Assembly: GCA_902800325.1 (NCBI GenBank)
Contig: CADCDW010000005.1
Span: 7,030 to 69,310, forward strand
Direction: 5' to 3'
Source of the DNA: an uncultured Lachnospiraceae bacterium
GTDB taxonomy: Bacteria; Bacillota; Clostridia; Lachnospirales; Lachnospiraceae
Length of the DNA stretch: 62,281 nt
A program made the position numbers and the translations under genes. This document shows, in pieces, positions 51,240-58,789 of this stretch (its first letter is position 1; the number at the start of each line of letters is the position of its first letter). Below the pieces are notes generated by a model. That model made no database searches. It had not been told where the DNA came from and saw nothing but the letters and a program-made list of their open reading frames with translations.

Positions 51240-53855
51240 ATGGATTTTACTGTTGATTTTTTCAGGGATGAAGTTAGAAATGGTTTTTATATACCGACAG
51301 CTATCAAGCAGGGATGGGCTGCCAGTCTTTTTGTGCTTGGGGAAATTGACCGTATATGTAAAAAACATGATATAGATTATTTTGCAGACTGGGGTACATT
51401 TTTAGGCGCGGTAAGGCATGGTGGATTTGTGCCTTGGGATGATGATTTGGATATCTGTATGAAGCGTGATGATTATGATAAGTTTCGTGCAGTGGCAGAT
51501 ATGGAGCTTCCCAAAGAGTTTGTTATACATGATTATGAAAGAAAAGAAGAACATCAGCTTTTTCTGGCAAGAGTCGTAAGCAACAATCAGATTTGCTTTG
51601 ATGAGGAGCATCTAAAGCGATATCATAATTTTCCGTATATGGCATCTGTTGATATATTTATCCTTGATTATCTTTATAATGATGAGGAAAAAGAGCGGGA
51701 ACGCTGCAAAGAGATTAAAAGGATTATAGCGGTCGCGGATGGAATACTTGAGGGCACACTCCGAAAGGATACTATTGACAGAGAGCTTGTTTTTTTTGAG
51801 CAAAAATATAATATCAGGATAGACAGAAAACTTGACAGCAGGCACATGATGATAGAACTTTACAAGCTTGCTGAAAAGCAGATGGCGCGTGCTCCGAAGG
51901 AAGGCGCTAATAGGGTTGGTCAGATTTTTCCCTGGATTCTTAAGGGAGGTAACGGCCATCCGAGAGAGTATTATGAAAATCCGGTTCGGATACCGTTTGA
52001 AAATACAACCATACCCGTTCCGGCAGAGTATAATGCTGCCCTTCGCAATCATTACGGTAATTATCTTATCTGCCGTAAGGTCTGGGGCGGACATGATTAT
52101 CCGTATTTTGAAAAACAGCGTGAGAACCTTCAGGCAGTTGCTGATTTTAAGCTCCCGGAGTTTACATTTTCGGAAGATATGCTGATTCGACCGGATGCAA
52201 GACTTAATGAGGGTGATTCACTTAAGGGAATGGCTGCAGAATGTATAAAGCAGCTTGAGTTTATGACCGGGCAGATAGTAGAAGCAGGAACTGAAATTAA
52301 CGGATTTAGTAAAGTGTATAGTGATAATGAGCAGGTATCATGTGATAGACATAATGAGCAGATATCAGATGATAGATATAATGATTTGTATGCATCTATT
52401 CTTGAAATTTTGCCCGAGTGTCAGCAGCTATCTGTTGATTTAGGTACCCTTATAGAAAATGTAAAGGGTGAGGATAGTGAAAGTGCAAGGCTTGTGACCA
52501 TTGAGATTCAGAGGTATTGTGATGCACTTTTTGAGGTGTATAATCTGCTGATAAATGAACCCGAATCGGATGATGTAAACGAACAGACTGAATCCGGGGC
52601 GGATGATAGCATGCAGGAATTAACTAAAAAGTCTAAAGTAATTTTTGATAATATAAAACTAAAAGAATTGCTCTTGAAGAAGATGAAAGAGGTTGAGACA
52701 CATTTTACTTCAATTTCTGAAGCTGTGACTGCGCGGATTATCAATCGCGAGGAGATGCTCATTTTAACTATAGGCCCGAGGGAGTGGCAGGGTTTCGAGA
52801 GACTTTATGATGAATTGGTTAAAGAAGATAAAGCAGATGTTTTTGTTGTACCGCTTCCGGTTTTATTTAAGGATTATTTTGGACAGATTGTTGCGAATGA
52901 TGATGAAATAATCGCCAATACTCATTTGGATGACTATCCGGAAAATGTTAAGATTAGCCTGTGGACAGACTTTAATCTCGAACTTCATCATCCGGACAGG
53001 ATATATATTCAAAGTCCGTACGATAGTGAAAATCCATGTCTTACGATTCCACCACAGTTTTATGCAAAGAAACTTAGAAATTACACTGACAGGCTTATAT
53101 ATATACCTCCCTTTAGAACGGATGAATTTGGTGAAAATGATTATACGGATCTTTGCAATCTCAAGCATTATGTGACTGCGCCGGGGGTGATTTATTCTGA
53201 TGAGGTTGTGGTTCAATCGGAGAATATAAAAATGCAGTACATTAAGAAGCTTAAGGAATTTGCCGGTGAGGAAACTGGAGATGATTGGGAGGCTAAGATT
53301 AAGGTCGGACTTCCGTATGTCGATAAGAGCAAATTGAGTCTAAAAAATGAAAGTCAATACAATTATAGTAATGATGAAAATTCAATAGAGAATCACCCGG
53401 ACGATGTAAAAGATAAGAAGGATATAAAGAAAAAGCTTTTTTATCTAATTGGGCTAAATGAATTGTCAGAACATCAGATAATAAATTTAAGCGCAGATAA
53501 ACAGGCAACCGAAAAAGATTCTTTTGAAAAACCGGATTCCGATAAAAAGGACATTATAGAAAGCATCAAAAACCGACTCGATACATTTAGGGATAATGAG
53601 GATACAATTGGTATAACAGTCGGTTTATATCCACCGGATATCAACACTTGGAACAAGGTCGATTCAAGACTTACAAAGAGACTTACCGACCTGCTTTCCT
53701 CATATGGATATGAGTACACGCCGATAGAACCGGATTATATAATGCTTGAAGATATAGCGGCAGAATATGATGCGTATTATGGAAGTGCATCGCCGCTTGT
53801 CACGATTTTTACCTACGTCAAGAAACCGGTTATGATAGCGAACTATGATATATAG
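51240..53855 (+). CDS. LicD-family phosphotransferase fused to GT-like domain, second copy
   Basis: 871 residues. LicD motif FADWGTFLGAVRH (about 48-60) and PWDDDLDICMKRDDY (about 65-79) closely match the protein at 24827. The linker is longer and acidic (NEPESDDVNEQTESGADDSM), and the C-terminal part repeats the GT-like fold: HPDRIYIQSPYDSENPCLTI, RLIYIPPFRTDEF and VIYSDEVVVQSENIKMQYIK. An extra C-terminal segment (DDVKDKKDIKKKLFYLIGLN onward) makes it 90 residues longer. It starts 85 bp after the cytidylyltransferase, the probable supplier of its CDP-donor. GAGAGGTAG precedes the ATG; a terminator follows. Confidence 0.8.
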   Translation: MDFTVDFFRDEVRNGFYIPTAIKQGWAASLFVLGEIDRICKKHDIDYFADWGTFLGAVRHGGFVPWDDDLDICMKRDDYDKFRAVADMELPKEFVIHDYERKEEHQLFLARVVSNNQICFDEEHLKRYHNFPYMASVDIFILDYLYNDEEKERERCKEIKRIIAVADGILEGTLRKDTIDRELVFFEQKYNIRIDRKLDSRHMMIELYKLAEKQMARAPKEGANRVGQIFPWILKGGNGHPREYYENPVRIPFENTTIPVPAEYNAALRNHYGNYLICRKVWGGHDYPYFEKQRENLQAVADFKLPEFTFSEDMLIRPDARLNEGDSLKGMAAECIKQLEFMTGQIVEAGTEINGFSKVYSDNEQVSCDRHNEQISDDRYNDLYASILEILPECQQLSVDLGTLIENVKGEDSESARLVTIEIQRYCDALFEVYNLLINEPESDDVNEQTESGADDSMQELTKKSKVIFDNIKLKELLLKKMKEVETHFTSISEAVTARIINREEMLILTIGPREWQGFERLYDELVKEDKADVFVVPLPVLFKDYFGQIVANDDEIIANTHLDDYPENVKISLWTDFNLELHHPDRIYIQSPYDSENPCLTIPPQFYAKKLRNYTDRLIYIPPFRTDEFGENDYTDLCNLKHYVTAPGVIYSDEVVVQSENIKMQYIKKLKEFAGEETGDDWEAKIKVGLPYVDKSKLSLKNESQYNYSNDENSIENHPDDVKDKKDIKKKLFYLIGLNELSEHQIINLSADKQATEKDSFEKPDSDKKDIIESIKNRLDTFRDNEDTIGITVGLYPPDINTWNKVDSRLTKRLTDLLSSYGYEYTPIEPDYIMLEDIAAEYDAYYGSASPLVTIFTYVKKPVMIANYDI

Positions 53856-53924
53856 GAACATCATAATATATGTCAAAGCATCGTTACAGCAGAGGGATGA
53901 GTAGAAATAAAGAATAATTGGTAC

Positions 53925-53967
53925 AAAAAAGAGTTGTTTGTGAGGTTTTTGCGAATAACTCTTTTTT
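53925..53967 (+). terminator. terminator closing the glycan island
   Basis: AAAAAAGAGTT pairs with AACTCTTTTTT, extended by four more pairs, and ends in six T residues. Confidence 0.8.
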
Positions 53968-54004
53968 GTTTGCGAATAATTAATTCAAATATAAGAATAA
54001 TATA

Positions 54005-54032
54005 TTGACAAATATAATGAAAAGTATAATAT
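54005..54032 (+). promoter_or_regulatory. sigma-A promoter of the HTH-HATPase gene
   Basis: Perfect TTGACA at 54005-54010, 16-nt spacer, TAATAT at 54027-54032; an overlapping TATAAT at 54025 gives a 14-nt spacer. Confidence 0.65.
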
Positions 54033-54075
54033 TATGATTAGGTGGCGGATAATAACGTATAAGGATGTGATATGT

Positions 54076-54711
54076 ATGAAGGTTACTGATAAAAAAAGAG
54101 ATATTATATTGTATATTTTAGAAAAAATAGAAAAAAAAGATAAAAGTATATCAAAATCTGTATCTGAAAAATTTGATATTAACCAAAATACAGTGCATAC
54201 TTATATTAATGAATTAGTGGACGAAAATATTATTCGTAGAATAAAAAGAGGCTCATATGAACTTGTAAATATAAAAGATGACATTTTTTTTGATTTGAAA
54301 AAGGGCGAAATAAAATCTGACTTTTTTATTTATTCGCGATATTTAGAAAATTTTATAAAAGATACAGGGGAAAATGTTAAAAAGATATGGCAGTATGTAT
54401 CAAGTGAAATGCTAAATAATGTTATGGAACATTCTGATGCAAAAAGGTTAAATGTTAGGATAGAAAAAAACTATTTAAAAACTAAATTAATATTTTGGGA
54501 TGATGGAATAGGTATATTTAATAAGATAAAAAAATATTTTGATTTTGATGAGGTAGATGATGCAATTTATGAATTGTTTAAAGGTAAACTGACAACCGAT
54601 AAAACAAATCATTCAGGTGAAGGCATTTTTTTAGTTCAAGAATTATGGATACATTTGTTATTGTTTCAAGTAATAAGGTGTTTTCAAGAGATAAATATGA
54701 AGATAGCGTAG
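54076..54711 (+). CDS. HTH-HATPase regulator, N-terminal part (frameshifted)
   Basis: 211 residues from ATG 54076; an earlier ATG at 54034 would lie upstream of the predicted transcript start. A winged-helix domain (KSVSEKFDINQNTVHTYINE then LVDENIIRRIKRGSYEL) is followed by a GHKL ATPase segment: MLNNVMEHSDAKRLNVRIEK (N box), FWDDGIGIF (G1) and NHSGEGIF (G2). After the run of seven T at 54626-54632 the frame is lost and the last 25 residues are nonsense. One extra T would join it to the next frame. Confidence 0.7.
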   Translation: MKVTDKKRDIILYILEKIEKKDKSISKSVSEKFDINQNTVHTYINELVDENIIRRIKRGSYELVNIKDDIFFDLKKGEIKSDFFIYSRYLENFIKDTGENVKKIWQYVSSEMLNNVMEHSDAKRLNVRIEKNYLKTKLIFWDDGIGIFNKIKKYFDFDEVDDAIYELFKGKLTTDKTNHSGEGIFLVQELWIHLLLFQVIRCFQEINMKIA

Positions 54712-55106
54712 TTATTAATATGCTTGAAGAAAAATTAGATGGGACATGCGTATTAATGGAGTTATCTAATTTTTCAAACAAAAAAATGAGTGATGTGTTT
54801 AGTGCATATACTGATGAAGTAGGTGATTTTACAAAAACAAGTATACCAATGAAAAATATATTTGATGCGTCTCCTATATCAAGGTCGCAGGCCAAAAGGG
54901 TGTGTAACAGATTGGATAATTTTAAAGAAGTTGTTTTTGATTTTTCAGATATTGAATGGATGGGACAAAGCTTTGCACATCAGGTTTTTGTTGTATTTTC
55001 AAATCAAAATCCAAAGATAAAGCTTATACCTATAAATATGAATGATGACGTAAAAAAAATGTATAATCATGTGATGATCGGTAAGGGTAAAGCAGATGAA
55101 CAGTAG
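54645..55106 (+). CDS. DUF4325/STAS-like C-terminal part of the same protein
   Basis: This frame continues the interrupted ATPase (MDTFVIVSSNKVFSRDKYED) and then gives a STAS-like DUF4325 domain: FKEVVFDFSDIEWMGQSFAH with QVFVVFSNQNPKIKLIPINM. HATPase plus DUF4325 in one polypeptide is a known Clostridia arrangement, thought to work like an anti-sigma/anti-anti-sigma pair. It has no ribosome site of its own at 54645. The end overlaps the Sua5 start by 11 nt. Confidence 0.65.
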   Translation: MDTFVIVSSNKVFSRDKYEDSVVINMLEEKLDGTCVLMELSNFSNKKMSDVFSAYTDEVGDFTKTSIPMKNIFDASPISRSQAKRVCNRLDNFKEVVFDFSDIEWMGQSFAHQVFVVFSNQNPKIKLIPINMNDDVKKMYNHVMIGKGKADEQ

Positions 55107-56241
55107 AAATGAAAAAATAGAAACAATAATAGCATATGGAGATGATGAAGCTGCCATAGCACAGGCATCGGACATATTAAGAAAAGGCGGCCTCGTTGCA
55201 TTTCCGACCGAAACTGTATACGGACTTGGAGCAGATGCCTTAAATGCAGATGCGTCGGCAAAGATATATGCAGCCAAGGGCAGACCGAGCGATAATCCGC
55301 TTATAGTTCATATAGCTGATACCGAGGCGGTATATGAACTGGCAAGTAATGTGCCCCAAAAGGCAGTTATGCTTATGGAAGCTTTTTGGCCGGGACCGCT
55401 TACTATAATTCTTAATAAGAAAAAAATTGTACCTGATGGTACGACAGGTGGACTTGATACGGTCGCCATACGTATGCCGTCACATCCGGTTGCCATGAAG
55501 CTGATAAAAGAAAGCGGCGTATACATAGCAGCACCAAGCGCCAATACTTCCGGCAGACCTTCGCCTACGCTTGCGGAGCATGTTATAGAAGATATGAACG
55601 GTCGCATAGATATGATACTTGATGGAGGAGCGGTCGGTATAGGAATAGAGTCAACGATAGTTGATTTAACAGGAGAGATACCGACCATACTTCGACCGGG
55701 ATATATAACTAAAAAAATGCTTGAGGACATAATCGGAGAAGTGATGATAGATAAAGCGATTATCGAGCCGGATCCTAACTTAAGACCGAAGGCACCGGGC
55801 ATGAAATATACACACTATGCGCCTAAAGGCGAGGTTACGATAGTTGAGTATGAGCCTGCCGATATGAAAGAAGATTACCAATTTTCAGCAATTGATGTAA
55901 AAACTGAAAATGCTATAGATGATGAGATAAAAACAAACAACCAAAAAGTTATAGATAAGATAAATGCGCTTGTCGCTGAAAAAAACGCCCAAGGCTTTAA
56001 AACGGCAGTTATAGCAACAAAGGACAACGCACCTTATTATAAATGCGATAGTGTTCTTGTAGTTGGTGAAGCAGATAAAGGAGTGACAATTTCCGCAAAT
56101 CTTTATGCAATTTTAAGAAAATGTGATACAATAGGGGCTGAGTATATATACAGTGAAGCACTTAATCAAAATGAACTAAGTGGAGCTATTATGAACCGCT
56201 TACTCAAAGCGGCCGGCCACAGAGTCATAAAGGTACATTGA
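55096..56241 (+). CDS. tsaC: threonylcarbamoyl-AMP synthase, Sua5 type
   Basis: 381 residues. The YrdC core has KGGLVAFPTETVYGLGADAL, AAKGRPSDNPLIVHIADTEA, AFWPGPLTIILNKK and VAIRMPSHPVAMKLI with SANTSGRPSPT. A linker RPKAPGMKYTHYAPKGEVTI is the Sua5 hinge, and the C-terminal Sua5 domain follows (AVIATKDNAPYYKCDSVLVV). It makes the activated threonylcarbamate for tRNA t6A37. The start overlaps the preceding gene by 11 nt; GGTAAGGG lies 8-10 nt before the ATG. Confidence 0.93.
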   Translation: MNSRNEKIETIIAYGDDEAAIAQASDILRKGGLVAFPTETVYGLGADALNADASAKIYAAKGRPSDNPLIVHIADTEAVYELASNVPQKAVMLMEAFWPGPLTIILNKKKIVPDGTTGGLDTVAIRMPSHPVAMKLIKESGVYIAAPSANTSGRPSPTLAEHVIEDMNGRIDMILDGGAVGIGIESTIVDLTGEIPTILRPGYITKKMLEDIIGEVMIDKAIIEPDPNLRPKAPGMKYTHYAPKGEVTIVEYEPADMKEDYQFSAIDVKTENAIDDEIKTNNQKVIDKINALVAEKNAQGFKTAVIATKDNAPYYKCDSVLVVGEADKGVTISANLYAILRKCDTIGAEYIYSEALNQNELSGAIMNRLLKAAGHRVIKVH

Positions 56242-56570
56242 TTTAGCCGAATTGAAGACTATGATTATTTCATATAATATAGTTTATTATCCGACAGAGT
56301 AAAATCGAGCTATGTCGAGACTTTTTGACCTGTGATATTCGCAAAAGCAGGCAAGTTGTTAGTCTGGTTATTTACTTTTTGGTGTAATAGCTGTCTAAGT
56401 AAAAAACTACTAAGCGCTGCGTGAGCGACAGCGAGCTACGCATGTGCATTTTATACATAGTCAGTCGGAAAATGAAATTAGGAGGAAAAAGCATAGCGTG
56501 AGCGAAAGCGAGCCATGCGTGTACATTTTTGGCTCAGGCGGCAGAAAAACAGGAAATTAGGAGGAAAGAT
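56242..56570. other. gap with duplicated GCGTGAGCG element and ribosome site
   Basis: Two imperfect copies of a segment of about 80 bp, at about 56411-56490 and 56491-56570, each run from GCGTGAGCGA-A/C-AGCGAGC through CAT/GTACATTTT to GAAATTAGGAGGAAA. Only the second copy's ribosome site serves rpiB. The remaining 56242-56400 shows nothing recognisable. Confidence 0.7.
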
Positions 56571-56996
56571 ATGATAGCAATTGGTAGCGACCATGGCGGA
56601 TATGGTTTGAAGTTAGAGGTTATAAAGCATCTTAAGGAAAGAGGCTTTGGGGTAAAGGATTTTGGATGTGACAGTGAAGAGTCCTGCGATTATCCTGTGT
56701 ATGGAAAGGCAGTTGCCGAAGCAGTTGCAAAAGGTGAGTGTGAACTTGGAATCCTCATCTGTGGAACAGGTATAGGTATGTCTATAACAGCTAACAAGGT
56801 TAAGGGAGTAAGAGCTGCTCTTTGCAGTGATTGCTTTTCGGCAAAGGCAACTAAGGAACACAATAATGCTAATGTGCTTTGCATGGGTGCAAGAACCATA
56901 GGACCGGGACTTGCTCTTATGATAGTAGATTGTTTTGTGGACACGCCATTTTCAAATGATGAAAGACATGTAAGACGTATTTCTATGATTGAGTAA
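56571..56996 (+). CDS. rpiB: ribose 5-phosphate isomerase B
   Basis: 141 residues from ATG 56571, after TAGGAGGAAA; an in-frame start 42 bp upstream overlaps the repeat and is rejected. MIAIGSDHGGYGLKLEVIKH, CDYPVYGKAVAEAV, the active-site CGTGIGMSITANKVKGVRAA and NNANVLCMGARTIG are all present. It interconverts ribose 5-phosphate and ribulose 5-phosphate, so it could also feed a pentitol branch. A strong terminator follows. Confidence 0.95.
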   Translation: MIAIGSDHGGYGLKLEVIKHLKERGFGVKDFGCDSEESCDYPVYGKAVAEAVAKGECELGILICGTGIGMSITANKVKGVRAALCSDCFSAKATKEHNNANVLCMGARTIGPGLALMIVDCFVDTPFSNDERHVRRISMIE

Positions 56997-57122
56997 TACA
57001 TAGTATTTCCGGAGACAGGGATGTAACAGGGCGCCTGTCTATGATTTGCATATGTATATGAAACATGACATTGCAATAAAAAACAACATTAAATCTTTTG
57101 TAAGATAGATTTAAATATATAA

Positions 57123-57204
57123 AATCCCCGGAGAAACGTATATGTACTTATTTACCGTTTTGTTTGGTAAAAGTATATATCAGCTTCTCCGGGGATTGTT
57201 TTAC
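57123..57204 (+). terminator. long-stem terminator after rpiB
   Basis: AATCCCCGGAGAA at 57123-57135 pairs perfectly with TTCTCCGGGGATT at 57185-57197 followed by GTTTT; an inner stem (ATGTACTT-ATTTACC/GGTAA-AAGTATAT) fills the loop. Confidence 0.8.
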
Positions 57205-57232
57205 TTAATTTGGGATTTTAAATAAAGAAAAA

Positions 57233-58495
57233 TTCGAATTTGAAGTAGGACGTTATGCAACAGCGCTAAAAACGCTCTCTGTATGTCTTAAAAAGTATCA
57301 TAACGAAAATGTAATAATACTTCCTTGATGAGTATGATGTATCTCTTGAAAATGCTTATTACAACGGTTTTTATGATGAGATGGTCGGATTTATACGTTC
57401 ACTCTTTGAGTCAGCACTTAAGACTAATGATGCATTGTAGTTTGGTGTGGTTACTGGCTGTCTCAGGATAAGCAAGGAGAGCATATTTACAGGGCTTAAT
57501 CATCTTAAGATAAATTCCATAATGGATAAAACTTTTTCCGAAGGTTTTGGCTTTACAGAGGAAGAAACTGAACAAATGCTTATTGATTATGGATTGACAG
57601 AAAACATTCCGGAGGTTAAAGAGTGGTACGATGGTTATCTGTTCGGCAATAAGGAAATTTATAATCCATGGAGTGTTATAAGCTATGTGGATTCAATCGT
57701 GAACGATAAGCGAAAGTTTCCAAGACCGTTTTGGGCAAACACATCCTCAAACCAGATAATCAAGGATATGATATGGCATGCGGATGAGGAGATGAAAAGA
57801 GAACTTGATATCCTGATAAAAGGTGGAACGATAGAAAAACAGATACATGAGGATATAACCTATGACGATATACACGAGTCAGAAGATAACCTGTGGAACT
57901 TTTTGTTTTTTACAGGATATATGAAGAAGGTATCTGAAAGACGAGAGGATAAGTATATATATCTTACAATGAAGATACCAAATGCTGAAATATCAAGTAT
58001 ATATGAAAGTCAGATAAGAAACTGGTTCGACAAACAGGTAAAAGGGGAAGATAGAAGTATACTTCATAAAGCAATACTTGATGGGGATACGGATGCCATA
58101 GCCGGTTATGTTGCAAAACTTCTTAAAAAGAGCATAAGTGTATTTGATAATGATGAAGCATTTTATCATGGTTTCTTCCTGTCGCTTTTATATGGAACTC
58201 CGGATTATCAGCCTCGCTCAAACAGGGAGGAAGGCCTCGCTCAAACAGGGAGGAAGGAGATGGACGGCCGGATATTGTGCTTTACCCTGAAAATCCAACC
58301 GACCCTGCAATCATCTTTGAGATAAAGACCCGAAAGAAATTTAATGAGATGGAGGCAGGCCTTCGTGAAGCATACGACCAGATAAGAGAAAAAAAGTATG
58401 AAGAAGGCGTACTTGAAGATGGATATATGGGAGTAAAATCCTATGGGATATGTTTCTGTAAAAAAAGCTGTATCGTGGGAGCGTATGAAAGATAA
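57233..58495 (+). pseudogene. decayed PF09820-type ATPase with PDDEXK C-terminus
   Basis: The sequence reads FEFEVGRYATALKTLSVCLK, then ENAYYNGFYDEMVGFIRSLF, VVTGCLRISKESIFTGLNHL, GFGFTEEETEQMLIDYGLTE, EWYDGYLFGNKEIYNPWSVI and finally IIFEIKTRKKFNEMEAGLRE, the usual order for this Bacteroides/Clostridia family. The N-terminal Walker A part is gone, a frameshift removes the IDEYDVP box near 57328, TAG interrupts at about 57440, and a 23-bp duplication at 58211-58256 shifts the C-terminal nuclease-like part out of frame. The longest intact piece is 57447-58325. Confidence 0.8.
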
Positions 58496-58579
58496 AATCT
58501 TACGGACAGGAACATAATAATATTTTTATTAAAAATTTTAATAATTATATGATTTGTGGCACATTTGTTACACCTTGTG

Positions 58580-58588
58580 TGTTATAAT
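58580..58588 (+). promoter_or_regulatory. extended -10 promoter of the surface protein gene
   Basis: TG-T-TATAAT at 58580-58588 is an extended -10; no good -35 is visible. It would give a leader of about 195 nt. Confidence 0.45.
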
Positions 58589-58643
58589 AACATCCGAGAT
58601 GTTTATCAAAAATATCTGACAGAGATAATTTTTTAAAAAACAT

Positions 58644-58715
58644 ATCCGTAAAACGCGGATTTCACCAAAGGTAGTGTCCGAAATCCGGGATTTTATGAAA
58701 GGGAGAGTGTCTGTT
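58644..58715 (+). promoter_or_regulatory. leader with mutually exclusive stems
   Basis: ATCCG/CGGAT (58644-58660) and CGGATTTC/GAAATCCG (58656-58687) share CGGAT and cannot form together; AATCC/GGATT at about 58682-58692 is a third alternative. This is the shape of an attenuator or riboswitch-like switch, but no known riboswitch motif is recognised. Confidence 0.4.
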
Positions 58716-58789
58716 TTTATGGGTACATTTTAGCTTACGAGATGGGCGCTTCGTTAAAATAAATTATTTCAAGGAGGTACTTACATTAC

